Notes under the pieces: generated by a model
The model's input: the letters and a program-made list of their open reading frames with translations, nothing else
What the model was told of the DNA's origin: nothing
The model's database searches: none
Position numbers and translations under genes: made by a program
Shown: positions 1 to 8,545 of the stretch, piece after piece
How positions within the stretch are numbered: position 1 is the stretch's first letter
How the letters are laid out: each line of letters begins with the position of its first letter
Source: Pycnococcus provasolii
Lineage: Eukaryota; Chlorophyta; Pseudoscourfieldiophyceae; Pseudoscourfieldiales; Pycnococcaceae
Assembly (NCBI GenBank): GCA_938743325.2
Contig: OW568869.1
Location: 1-64,000 of the forward strand
DNA: 64,000 nt
Reading direction: 5' to 3'

Positions 1-202
1 CTAACCCTAACCCTAACCCTAACCCTAACCCTAACCCTAACCCTAACCCTAACCCTAACCCTAACCCTAACCCTAACCCTAACCCTAACCCTAACCCTAA
101 CCCTAACCCTAACCCTAACCCTAACCCTAACCCTAACCCTAACCCTAACCCTAACCCTAACCCTAACCCTAACCCTAACCCTAACCCTAACCCTAACCCT
201 AA
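1..202. repeat. Telomere, CCCTAA repeats
   Basis: Uninterrupted CCCTAA hexamers run from the first base, so this is the left end of a chromosome with the G-rich TTAGGG strand reading toward the terminus. TTAGGG differs from the TTTAGGG of most land plants and the TTTTAGGG of Chlamydomonas. Confidence 0.98.
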
Positions 203-290
203 TTGTAACCCTAATTGTAACCCTAATTGTAACCCTAATTGTAACCCTAATTGTAACCCTAATTGTAACCCTAATTGTAACCCTAATTGC
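203..290. repeat. Variant telomeric 12-mer array
   Basis: Seven head-to-tail units of TTGTAACCCTAA (203-286) and a partial unit directly follow the canonical telomere. Each unit equals two telomeric hexamers, one of them altered (TTGTAA for CCCTAA). The regular alternation suggests amplification of a mutated telomere segment rather than random decay. Confidence 0.95.
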
Positions 291-311
291 CAGGCTGGCA
301 GTTTGACCCAC

Positions 312-980
312 ATGTTGAAAAAAAAATTTCGCCTCCGGTATGCGGCCGACCGTCGGCCAGCGTCGTGCAGAACGAAGCCAATAACAACAGCCATTTTTTT
401 CACCCGCCGTTTCCGGCGATATCTTGTCATATCACCAAGTAGCGCGGTAATGTTATTGCCAAACGTCATCGCAAACTTCCATGAGCTGGCTAACCTTCAT
501 GCACAGGGTAGGGAGGACCCTTCATCAATCATCGAGCGAGCTGAAAGTATCGTAGAGAATTTTTTTGGAGACACGGATACGCTCAAGACTGCACTTCTCT
601 GCCGCATCCTTAAGGGGCACAGGTACAAGAGCGTCATCGACAACGCAACTTTGCAGGGCATCCCAGAATACGTCGAACTAAAGGACAACATCATGTCCTA
701 TTGGCAGCGCCAGATCAAGACGCATGGTGAACCATCCAAGGAGAAATCATCTGACGACGAAGTACACAAAGCTGCTGCGCGTGCGGCCGCTATTGCACTT
801 ACTGCTAAGGACGTAGGAACGCAACAGCTCAACCGCAGGACGTTCTGCAAGACGTGCAATCAGCACGTAACCGACCACACGACCATCACATGCCCCTATT
901 GGAGCAAAACCCGCCCGTGTTTGCGCAAACACAAATGTGTTTGCGCAAACACGGGTTTTCTAGAAAACTCCAACGGCTAG
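312..980 (+). CDS. Subtelomeric hypothetical protein, zinc-knuckle-like
   Basis: The first in-frame ATG is at 312 and the frame stays open for about 222 codons. The middle is rich in helix-forming residues. Near the C-terminus is a possible metal-binding pattern (CKTC, two His, then CPYW). The last 20 codons run through the palindromic repeats at 917-952, so the true end may differ. I recognise no family. The position next to the telomere suits either a subtelomeric multicopy gene or a decayed element. The reading frame alone is weak support. Confidence 0.3.
   Translation: MLKKKFRLRYAADRRPASCRTKPITTAIFFTRRFRRYLVISPSSAVMLLPNVIANFHELANLHAQGREDPSSIIERAESIVENFFGDTDTLKTALLCRILKGHRYKSVIDNATLQGIPEYVELKDNIMSYWQRQIKTHGEPSKEKSSDDEVHKAAARAAAIALTAKDVGTQQLNRRTFCKTCNQHVTDHTTITCPYWSKTRPCLRKHKCVCANTGFLENSNG
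917..952. repeat. Paired 16-bp palindromes forming a hairpin
   Basis: GTGTTTGCGCAAACAC, a perfect 16-bp palindrome, occurs at 917-932 and again at 937-952, separated by AAAT. Flanking AAAACCCG and CGGGTTTT extend the pairing, so the whole stretch can fold into a hairpin longer than 20 bp. A third copy lies at 1524-1539. Confidence 0.9.
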
Positions 981-2410
981 AAAGTGTCCGAATAGACGTT
1001 GGGGGCCGGATTAGTGTTTAAGTTAGATGTAAACGATGAAGTCCACGCCAAACCGCGTTCAATTTGGAGACGAATTCGAGAAGTTATGCTAACCTAAAGT
1101 GTGCGTGTTGCCCGCGTGTATACCTTAAGATTTTCCCGACCATTTACCTCGACCATTAAGGTAATAGTTTTAGTACCTTAAGCACAAAATGGACATGTCA
1201 CGGGTCCGTACGATATATCCCATGGTGCTTCCGTTGTATAGACTTGTTCCCCAACTCACATAGGCTATGTGAGTTACGTTTGGTCGACTCACGAAGGCTA
1301 TATCGATCGCTATTAACGGTTAACCACAACTTTGCACAATCTGAGCAAAATTTTGGTATAGTGGTCCACTTCGCGCTTAACGGCGGAGCGGTTCCACGTA
1401 TTCAAATGCCGTGCAAACTTAGGAACTTCTTTTTTACATATTGAACAAAATTTTCCTAGCCGGGCGTGTCATTTGAACAGTACTATAGCCTCCGCCGCGC
1501 GCATGCGAAATAAGGACGAAAACGTGTTTGCGCAAACACACCCCGCCGGGTATTCGTCCACTATGGCAATGGAACTGGATCAGGCGGTCGTGGAGGACGT
1601 GGATACGGCGGACGCGGACGAGGAGGACGCGGCCGCGGACAGTACGGACGAGGTGCTAGCGGCACGGTAACGTCTCGTGTTCGCACAAAAAGCACTGCAT
1701 TGCACGGTTGCTAATTATCATGCTGCCGGGTTTGCGTTCCAATTTTGCTCGGTGCCCACCCTTTTTTGTGAATGCGTACGTGTCAGGAGCCGCTATTTGT
1801 CCAAGTCCAAGTGCACCAGAACTAAAATTGTCTTTGTGTTTGGCATGGTGGCATTCCATCGGAGGCGGCGGCGGAGGTGGAGGTGGAGCCCGTGGAGGAG
1901 GAGGAGGAGGATGGTGTGGAGCACCGGCGGCATCGGTGGCGGCGGCATCGGCGGAAGTATCGGCAAAATCGGTGATGGCGGCAACATCGGCGACGGCGGC
2001 AGGAGCACCGGCGAGTGGGCGGGGCCCTCCTCCACAATCTATACGACCATTCTGCTACTAAAAAAGTGTAGGATCCCGACCGGGATCCCCAAACCTCGAA
2101 AAGGGACCTCTCCCCATGCCCCAGGGCCAGGGACCTCCCCCCCACGGCGGATCCCGGATTTCATCCCGACGACGCGTGTTATCGTTCCCTCAGAATAGGT
2201 CCCCTCGAAGTTCCCGGTCAGATTTCCCGGTGGTTCCATTTCCAACTCCATAATGCTGCGCATGTGTGTGGTGTGGGTGTGAGCTGCATGGCTTGGCTTG
2301 GCATGGTGTGCCCGCCTTTTTTGCCATGTGTATTTGATTGTATTGTATCGTATCCTTTTCTTTTCTTTTCCTGTATGACAGTGTCATATGGCATATGGCT
2401 GTATGGCTGT
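981..2410. other. Subtelomeric DNA without a convincing gene
   Basis: Only short open frames are found here. Positions 1857-2030 are GGC/GGA-rich and open in several frames only because of composition. A short inverted repeat, GGATCCCG-A-CCGGGATCC, lies at 2071-2088 in a stretch rich in GGGACC and GGATCC words. The last 150 bases (from about 2262) are open in frame with the downstream gene, but its signal peptide begins at 2411. Confidence 0.6.
1524..1539. repeat. Third copy of the 16-bp palindrome
   Basis: This GTGTTTGCGCAAACAC is identical to the copies at 917 and 937. The motif was not noticed elsewhere in the window, so it looks specific to the subtelomere. Confidence 0.85.
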
Positions 2411-3829
2411 ATGGCGTTAATCAGGAGTAGAGTGGGGTGGCTTGGGCTTCGGAGCGGTGTCTCTCTCTCTTTGTCTTTGGTAAGTATCTCTCTCTTGGGA
2501 GTGGCATTCGCGCAGACGCCACCATTGCAGCACGCCGGTTCGAGTCAGTACGACAATTCCGGCATGACAAATGGTTCTGGCTTGCCGCCAGATGATACGA
2601 CAGATGTGGCAGCAGCAGAATCGCCGTCTACTGGTGGTGGTAATCTCACAACAGAACAGGCGTTCCGCGGCGCGGTCAACTACGTGCTTGATGACGAAGG
2701 CCCTGAGCCGAAGTTCGAATACGACAAACTCTTCTTGTCCATCGTCACAAAGAGCTTCATTGCGAAGTCGCGCAACTCGAAACTCGTATCAACTGCTGGC
2801 GTGCTCAACGAACTCGACGTGTACCCACCACAACCTGAGCCTCCCGCACCTAGGCTTACGCCGGGTGGCGAGCCTACGTTGCCCATCGTACAGGCGGCGG
2901 CGGGGTTCATCCAAACGTACGCTATCGCGACGAGAGTTATCGTCAACACGCCAGCCTATCTCGAGGGAATTCGACTGAGACAGGAGCTCGCGAGGCGCTT
3001 TCGCGGAGAACCGGCGGACGAACCACCACCACCTATTGACGAGGCGGAAGAAGTTGCGCAGGCGGGGCGGCGGAGGAGCAGGAGGAGGAGGAGGAGAAGA
3101 AGAAGGCTCCTCGACGACGACGACGACGACGACGACGAATCGTTCATCATCAGCAAGCTGAACGAAACGCTCATGGATGTCGTGGAGAACCCTCCTCCCA
3201 CAAGCACTGACGCGAATATTCAAAACGCATCAGCCACACTGCAAGACTGGCTGGAGCTCGTACGCGAATCCGATTCCTCTGACATACGAGACATACCAGA
3301 CTTTCGGGTGAATCGTCTCGTTCACGACGTTCGCGATCTCGCGAAGAGCGGGATGTGGAAAACACTCCTCCCACTGGACATGAGAGAGATGATCGACTTG
3401 AAAGATGACGAGGTGTGGGCTGAAGAGATTCGCAAGCAGCTGCGCAACACTCGTCCAAGTTTCGACGCACAACTTACGCTGACTATACGTCCGGTGCACA
3501 AGCCACTCGCGGGCGCACTTGACATGACGGCGCCTGTGATTGGTGCGACTGGCATTCGTTTTCTGCCACCTGGCTTGCGTAAACTTTTCGACGGCCCACT
3601 TGCCGCAGGCGCGGACATCGTTCCGTATGCGTATTACGACCCTTTTGCCATCGCCGGCGTGGATTTGTTGCCGGAGGAGGCGACGCTGATTGCGAAGGAG
3701 AGCGGCTTCAGGAGAGTCGTGGAGGCGACGCAACTTCAGCTTGCGTGCGTCTTGGGGGTGACATTTCGCGAGCAGATTAGGGTGAACAACGGCGACATCG
3801 CAAGGCGGTTCTTCGCTGGTGTAACCTAA
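2411..3829 (+). CDS. Secreted protein of unknown function, R- and D-rich tracts
   Basis: The frame is open from 2264, but the ATG at 2411 starts a good signal peptide: basic residues, a hydrophobic serine/leucine core, and a likely cut after AFA. That start gives about 472 residues. The mature part has a proline-rich N-terminal third, then an arginine run directly followed by an aspartate run (about 3073-3140). The globular C-terminal part contains RDIPDFRVNRLVHDVRDLAKSG and a hydrophobic segment that could sit at a membrane. TGTAA overlaps the stop and recurs at 3830-3834. I recognise no family. Secretion or entry into the endomembrane system is inferred from the signal peptide only. Confidence 0.6.
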   Translation: MALIRSRVGWLGLRSGVSLSLSLVSISLLGVAFAQTPPLQHAGSSQYDNSGMTNGSGLPPDDTTDVAAAESPSTGGGNLTTEQAFRGAVNYVLDDEGPEPKFEYDKLFLSIVTKSFIAKSRNSKLVSTAGVLNELDVYPPQPEPPAPRLTPGGEPTLPIVQAAAGFIQTYAIATRVIVNTPAYLEGIRLRQELARRFRGEPADEPPPPIDEAEEVAQAGRRRSRRRRRRRRRLLDDDDDDDDESFIISKLNETLMDVVENPPPTSTDANIQNASATLQDWLELVRESDSSDIRDIPDFRVNRLVHDVRDLAKSGMWKTLLPLDMREMIDLKDDEVWAEEIRKQLRNTRPSFDAQLTLTIRPVHKPLAGALDMTAPVIGATGIRFLPPGLRKLFDGPLAAGADIVPYAYYDPFAIAGVDLLPEEATLIAKESGFRRVVEATQLQLACVLGVTFREQIRVNNGDIARRFFAGVT

Positions 3830-3905
3830 TGTAAAAGGAAAGGCTTTAGAGAGCGCTTTATTATTGTGTATGGATGAATGGTGCAATGAAAAGCGGCGGG
3901 AATGA

Positions 3906-4247
3906 ATGTTCGTTGTCGATTTACTTACTTCGATGACATGTGTTTTGCTGCGATGGTTTGTGAGAAGAACGCATCTGTCTGTGCGGGTTTTATGTATGCG
4001 GCGTTGCTTAAGAGGCTTTTTACCACATTATAGACGGATACACCTAAATTATGGCATGCCACAAGATGTGAACACTTTCCTCTGGGCACATTACGACAAT
4101 ACAAAGAATCAGCGCACGATATCAAATGCATCGCCGCACTGCCTTCATGATCACGAAGAAGACGACCTGTGTAAGACGACGAAAAAGTTTATCTTGGAGG
4201 AGTGGTACAGAAGCGACCATGAACTTTTCCTCAATATGACGAATTGA
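3906..4247 (+). CDS. Short ORF, possibly the 3' end of a broken gene
   Basis: An ATG at 3906 opens 113 codons. The first half does not look like protein. The second half, with an acidic His-rich stretch and FILEEWYRSDHELFLNMTN at the end, is more protein-like and faintly recalls the C-termini of sulfotransferases (aromatic-Tyr, then acidic-Leu). TGTAA at 4260-4264 sits 13 bases after the stop, as at real gene ends here. It may be a leftover 3' exon; the assignment is speculative. Confidence 0.25.
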   Translation: MFVVDLLTSMTCVLLRWFVRRTHLSVRVLCMRRCLRGFLPHYRRIHLNYGMPQDVNTFLWAHYDNTKNQRTISNASPHCLHDHEEDDLCKTTKKFILEEWYRSDHELFLNMTN

Positions 4248-4394
4248 CGAGTCAGCAGGTGTAACACTCATACATAATGACACCTTGTTCCATCCATGAC
4301 GAGTCGCATGTATGTGCGCTGCGAGGCTCAACTACTACTACCAAAGAATAAAGGTTGTTGTTTGGTTAGGGTACAATGTGCGCGTGAGATTTGC

Positions 4395-5441
4395 TTACAA
4401 GATGCGAACCTCAGTCATGAACCGCGTGCCGTTGAGCTCACCTAAGCGCGACGCATCGGTAGGCGCTTGGCCGTCGTCGTTCCAACCCCAGCACGCGACG
4501 CTTCCGTCGGCTCGCAGTGCCAACGAGTGATCATTGCCCGCGGCGATCGCTACGAAGTCGCCCTCCACGCCCGCGGGAGGCGCTTCGCCGAATTCGTTAA
4601 CACCCCAGCACGCGACGCTCCCGTCGGCTCGCAGTGCCAACGAGTGATCAAGGCCCGCGGCGACCGCTACGAAGTCGCCCTCCACACCAGCGGGAGGCGC
4701 TTGGCCGAAGGTGTTGCGTCCCCAGCACGCGACGCTCCCGTCGGCTCGCAGTGCCAACGAGTGTTCATTGCCCGCGGCGACCGCTACGAAGTCGCCCTCC
4801 ACGCCGGCGGGAGGCGCTTCGCCGAAGGTGTTGGATCCCCAACACGCGACGCTCCCGTCGGCTCGCAGTGCCAACGAGTGTTCAAGGCCCGCGGCGACCG
4901 CTACGAAGTCGCCCTCCACGCCGCCGGGAGGCGCCTGGTCGAAGGCGTTATCACCCCAGCACGCGACGCTCCCGTCGGCTCGCAATGCCAATGAGTGCCC
5001 GTAACCTGCGGCGACCGCTACAAAGTCGCCCTCCACGCCGGCGGGAGGCGCCTGGTCGAAGTGGTTCCAGCCCCAGCAAGCGACGCTCCCGTCGGCTCGC
5101 AATGCCAACGAGAATTGATTGCCCGCGGCGACCGCTACAAAGTCGCCCTCCACGCCGGCGGGAGGCGCTTGGCCCAAGTAGTTGGCACCCCAGCACGCGA
5201 CGCTCCCGTCGGCTCGCACTGCCAACGAGTGCCCGTTACCCGCACTAGTCATGGCGTTTGCCCTCGCGCGCCGAATGCGCCGATTGCGCCTTTCCTGAAC
5301 AGCGGCGAGTCGCCGCGGTCTGTGCACGGTGACGAGCCAGTCGAGCCATACGGCGATTGCGTTGTCTCTCAGGCTCAGAAGCAGGTGGTGGTTGGGTGAC
5401 GCTGACGCTGGTGGGACATTCGTGTCGGACACGGGCATCAT
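4395..5441 (-). CDS. RCC1-like repeat protein
   Basis: The product is about 348 residues, started at the paired ATGs near 5441. After an N-terminal stretch of about 65 residues come seven tandem units of 39 residues. Each contains a core like HSLALRADGSVACWGWN followed by QAPPAGVEGDFVAVAAG. The Gly-Ser-Val-x-x-Trp-Gly core is that of RCC1 / alpha-tubulin-suppressor (BLIP-II) blades, and seven units fit a closed seven-bladed propeller. The 117-bp DNA units are almost identical, differing mainly in the few residues after CWG, so the array has expanded or been homogenised recently. A TGTAA on the gene strand lies at the 3' end. The binding partner is unknown; nothing shows that it is a Ran exchange factor. 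Confidence 0.8.
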   Translation of the reverse strand: MMPVSDTNVPPASASPNHHLLLSLRDNAIAVWLDWLVTVHRPRRLAAVQERRNRRIRRARANAMTSAGNGHSLAVRADGSVACWGANYLGQAPPAGVEGDFVAVAAGNQFSLALRADGSVACWGWNHFDQAPPAGVEGDFVAVAAGYGHSLALRADGSVACWGDNAFDQAPPGGVEGDFVAVAAGLEHSLALRADGSVACWGSNTFGEAPPAGVEGDFVAVAAGNEHSLALRADGSVACWGRNTFGQAPPAGVEGDFVAVAAGLDHSLALRADGSVACWGVNEFGEAPPAGVEGDFVAIAAGNDHSLALRADGSVACWGWNDDGQAPTDASRLGELNGTRFMTEVRIL

Positions 5442-6108
5442 GACGTTCTTCACGCGCAAATGATGAGGCGAGGAAGCAGACCCCCAGGTCCAGGGACGTT
5501 TCTTTTTTTCTTTCCCTTTTCTCCCTCAGAGACTTTTTCGCTTGTCCATTCTCTGCCCCAGGGTTAGGGTTAGCGGGTCGGGGTTCCCTCTCCGAAGACG
5601 TCCCCTCAGGGGAGGGAGGCTTTATCTTTCCGTAGTTGGTATTACTGACTGAACGTCCCGTCATTCGTCGCCATGTCAGCACCCCACGAGCACCTCGTGG
5701 CGTTACTGGCGTACGATGCGCTGCGCCTAGGAGTTTTTCCCTGGCAGCGTGAGCGACGCCTCGTAAAGGAGCGTGAGCGCGTTCGCATTGCGCGGATGTC
5801 TTCTAGAGTGAACTCCTTGACGACGTGCCAGCTTTGCGTCGTTCCGACGTGCGCCTTAACAAACTGCGCAAGCCATGCGAGCGACACCGCGCGGCCGACG
5901 GGCGACTCGGACGCATGTTCGGTCTGAGTCTTCCCATCGTCTTCCCAGTCTTGCCTCGTTGGCTTGACTGGCAGCACCGTCGTCGGCCAGAGTTCTTCCT
6001 TGCGCGCCGTTGGTGTTGACGTTGACTCCGCGCCCTCGCATTTTCGCACCTTGAGGCAAAAAAAAAATTCTTCGCGGAATGTTGGCAAACTGTTGTGGTT
6101 GGATTCGG
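5442..6108. other. Intergenic, with interstitial telomere-like sequence
   Basis: No gene could be supported. AGGGTTAGGGTTAG at 5560-5573 is a short interstitial telomere match. The minus strand is open for 148 codons (5642-6088) but lacks an early ATG and resembles nothing I know. It could be a decayed gene. Confidence 0.5.
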
Positions 6109-6549
6109 TTAGATCTGGTTTGCCGTTCTCACAGGCTTGTTTGTTTTCTTGTTGACCATCGTGCCACCCGTCATTGCAGTCTCGTTAGATAGCTCGATGA
6201 TGTAGAATGTCATCGCGGCGATAGCGCCGACAATAAAGAACAGCGCGATGAGCAGCAAGATGAGCGCCCGCTGCAGCTGCGCGCGAGCTCGACAGTCGTG
6301 GATAGCTCCTCCGACGGCGCCGCGAAATTCCTCCTTGGTGAGGTGTCCGTCGCTGTCGTTGTCCGACCTCATGATTCGCTGCCCGACGGCGCCCGAGCCT
6401 CGGTTCTTTCCGAAGAGCGCGACGACGGGAATGCCGCTCGGATTGCGCGACCAGAAGTCCTCCGAGTCGCCGATGGACTTTTCGCGCCGCAGTGCCGCCG
6501 CGAAGGCTGACGCGCCCGCGCGTGTGTCGCGACGCGACAACTGGCGCAT
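6109..6549 (-). CDS. Small EF-hand protein with one membrane segment
   Basis: The first ATG of the frame is at 6549 and gives 146 residues. A canonical EF-hand loop, DNDSDGHLTKEE, follows the motif RIMRS. About 20 residues later is a strong membrane span (ALILLLIALFFIVGAIAAM) and a short polar tail ending in KPVRTANQI. The frame remains open upstream of 6549, so an upstream exon cannot be excluded. The layout suggests a calcium-responsive membrane-anchored protein. I know no specific family, and orientation in the membrane is not clear. Confidence 0.5.
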   Translation of the reverse strand: MRQLSRRDTRAGASAFAAALRREKSIGDSEDFWSRNPSGIPVVALFGKNRGSGAVGQRIMRSDNDSDGHLTKEEFRGAVGGAIHDCRARAQLQRALILLLIALFFIVGAIAAMTFYIIELSNETAMTGGTMVNKKTNKPVRTANQI

Positions 6550-6627
6550 AAGCGGCGGCCTTTTCTTCTTGTTTCTTTCGCCTTCTCCTTCTTCACCACC
6601 TTGGGTGGTGTTTTCATCAGCAGTCAC

Positions 6628-7185
6628 GGTTGTTCTCGGCGTTGTTGTTTTTTCTGGTGGCGGCGGCGGTGGTGGTGAATCCTCCTCACCCTGTGCTCCA
6701 TGTGTGAGGATAACGGTTAAGTTCCAGTTACACGAGTACTATGTAACACCAGTTGATGTAATTAATGAATCGTTACTAGGGGGGGGTTACACACCAGAGA
6801 GACCCGAGCCTTAAGGTCGCCCTCCCCGGGGGGCAAAGCACGGCATGGAAGGCCACCAAATAGGTCTAGAGAGACCGTACCGAATCTAACCTCATCCCCT
6901 GATCCATCCCCTGATCCGGCCATGCATCCATGCAAGGCTGGCCAGGGGTTTGCATCCATGCAAGACCCGACCGCGGGGTTTGCAACCTCCGCCGTGCCGC
7001 CAGCGGCCACCAAGGCCGTGACGTCACACACCACCCCGGCATGGGGAGGATGCAATCTGCGATAAACCAAAAAATCCAAACCAAAGAAAACCAAACGTGA
7101 AACATCCAGGACTGCCAACGGAGAGGAGAGATTTCAACTCCTAATCGTCCTGACGGGATAAGTGCCCATGTGAAAATGTAAGAAG
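6628..7185. other. Gene-free stretch, possible LTR region
   Basis: No gene is visible. The stretch lies on the 3' side of the copia fragment at 7186-7523 and has direct word repeats (for example CATGCATCCATGCAAG near 6920 and TTTGCATCCATGCAAG near 6948), so it may contain the element's long terminal repeat. I could not fix LTR ends because no second copy is present. Confidence 0.4.
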
Positions 7186-7523
7186 TCAGTAGCGTCGTTG
7201 ACGCTTCGGGGACGGGTCGATCGGTGTGCTCGTGCCAGTCTGTCGCTTGCTATCAGATACCGCAACATCACCACCCCACGAGCGCAACGTGCGCTTGAGG
7301 TGGCGTATGGTAGATCCATCCAAAGGTTTAGTGAGCATGTCAGCGGGGTTGTGAATGCCAGGAATGTGGTAGAAACTGAACCGGCCAGCTCCGACCAATT
7401 CGCGAACATAAAACATACGGGTGCGGACATGTTTCATGGCGGGAGAAAAAGGTTGACAAGAAAGAGTGAAGGTTACAAGGTGGGTATTCCGGGGGTTGTC
7501 GCCAAGGGGATGCCTCGCGAGCC
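7186..7523 (-). mobile_element. Ty1/copia retrotransposon fragment (end of pol)
   Basis: The minus strand encodes the end of a copia-type RNase H domain. The conserved order is visible: DN, then KHV-R-MFYVRE, then the IPG-NPADMLTKPL signature found just before the end of copia polyproteins. Only this 3' part survives. It stops exactly where the left inverted-repeat arm begins (7523/7524), so it is a truncated fossil. The family match rests on the FYVRE and ADMLTKPL motifs. Age cannot be judged because no LTR pair remains. Confidence 0.8.
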
Positions 7524-7667
7524 CTCGTTCAACTTTAAGAGAGGTTCTTCTTCTTCTTCTTCAGGCTCTTCTTTTGCGAGTTCGTCTTCTCCTTCCGAGT
7601 GTGAAGAAGAGTCGTCGTCGTCGTCGTCGTCGAAGATTGCGCGCTTATTTCGTGCAGCAGGTGCCAT
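7524..7667 (-). pseudogene. KRI1 5'-end fragment
   Basis: The ATG at 7667 starts 48 codons that match the N-terminus of the intact KRI1 at 14457 (APAARNKRAIFDDDD through PLLKLNE), apart from a small shift in the Glu run. Homology stops at the arm edge, after which the frame runs into copia DNA. It is therefore a promoter plus N-terminus copied by the duplication, with no way to make the rest of the protein. Confidence 0.9.
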
Positions 7668-7815
7668 ACGACTTGTGAGCTTTTGTGACGGAATGGCGGA
7701 TGGATGGCGGCGGGAACAAACACACGTGCGTCAAAAAGTACGTAAAGAATGAAGATCACGATGCGCAATGAGATGTCTGTCACATGGAAATTGAGGATAC
7801 CTGTTCAATCAGAAA

Positions 7816-7896
7816 CTATCTGACGGTCGTGGGTTCGAACCCCACAGGAGGTACCAATGCCTCCTTAGCTCAGTGGATAGAGCGTCAGTATCATTA
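7816..7896 (+). tRNA. Circularly permuted tRNA-Met(CAU) candidate, left copy
   Basis: The 3' half comes first. 7819-7823 is the 3' anticodon-stem strand TCTGA; 7824-7828 the variable loop CGGTC; 7829-7845 the T arm GTGGG-TTCGAAC-CCCAC; 7846-7852 the acceptor strand AGGAGGT; then A73 and an encoded CCA (7853-7856). After AT comes the 5' half: acceptor GCCTCCT (7859-7865), TA, D arm GCTC-AGTGGATA-GAGC, G26, then TCAGT and anticodon CAT at 7892-7894. Acceptor pairing is complete, with G1-U72. The TCAGT/TCTGA stem with a U-U pair and the GGTC variable loop match eukaryotic elongator tRNA-Met. B box therefore precedes A box. One oddity: position 37 reads as U whichever half supplies it, where A is expected. 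A bulge-helix-bulge fold was not resolved by eye. Confidence 0.8.
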
Positions 7897-7951
7897 TTAC
7901 TCGACAAAATAACGGACGAAACTTCGATTCACTTAGCTGCAAGGACCATTC

Positions 7952-7960
7952 TTTTTTTTT
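7952..7960 (+). terminator. T9 run, likely Pol III terminator for the tRNA
   Basis: Nine T residues lie about 56 bases after the anticodon of the permuted tRNA on its coding strand, which fits a pre-tRNA with a trailer. The same run is present in the right arm. Confidence 0.5.
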
Positions 7961-8387
7961 GCCCGAACGAAATAAGCGCTATAACTCACAACAATAAGCG
8001 ACGAACGGCATAAAAATAAAAAAAAATAAAAAGCGCTGCCGTGTACCTGCAGAGAATGAAAGGAAAAAGGCAAACAAGGCAAACGCGAACAGCGAACAGC
8101 GAAAGTTCTCCTTTGTGCGAGACGAGCACGCGCGTTTTGTTGCTGAGCAGGAAGAGCGCAACGCTGCCAACCGTGTGGCTGCCAAGTGCCAACCATGTAG
8201 CTGCCGCGGACGAACTTGGCGATGATGCCGCAACCGACGAGCTGCCCGACGACGACCAAGCTGAGCAGGGTTTTCACGAAGCAGTGGTGAACGTCATCGA
8301 GGACCACTGACATAGGACACACCGCTGCGCCGCCACGCACTGCGCCATCGCTGCCGAATGAAGAGCGTTGCGAATGGGCCGAATGGG

Positions 8388-8397
8388 AACCCCGAAT
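8388..8397. promoter_or_regulatory. GAACCCCGAA motif upstream of Notum-ABCG
   Basis: This 10-mer recurs upstream of several start codons in the window, in either orientation. Here it is 148 bases ahead of the ATG at 8546. A matching copy on the other strand lies in the right arm (13728-13737). Confidence 0.4.
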
Positions 8398-8545
8398 GGG
8401 CTGTGAGTAACACCGAATTGGATTCGTTAAAAACCGAATGGACCATCCTTAGGTGGTATGGATATTTTCCGCCCTTTCCAAATTTTCCGCCCTTGACACC
8501 TGGCGTTGACGTCAAGAGCCGCTCAATACCCGCACCCACGTGCCC

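Noticed and set aside
1-290. Direct-repeat array considered as a CRISPR array
   Set aside because: The units are contiguous with no spacers and are telomeric. No CRISPR-like array was seen anywhere in this eukaryotic window.
1677-2198. Gly/Arg-rich ORFs in the subtelomere
   Set aside because: They are open only because of GGC/GGA repeats. Several frames on both strands are open at once and there is no family likeness.
4467-5399. Repetitive plus-strand ORFs opposite the RCC1-like gene
   Set aside because: Their repeats mirror the 117-bp units of the minus-strand gene, whose RCC1-type motifs are recognisable while the antisense products resemble nothing.
5642-6088. 148-codon minus-strand ORF
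   Set aside because: It begins at a non-ATG codon, has no early ATG, and shows no motif. It was mentioned as possible relic only.
6762-7118. 118-codon minus-strand ORF
   Set aside because: It lies in repeat-like DNA next to the copia fragment, has no protein-like features and overlaps another open frame.
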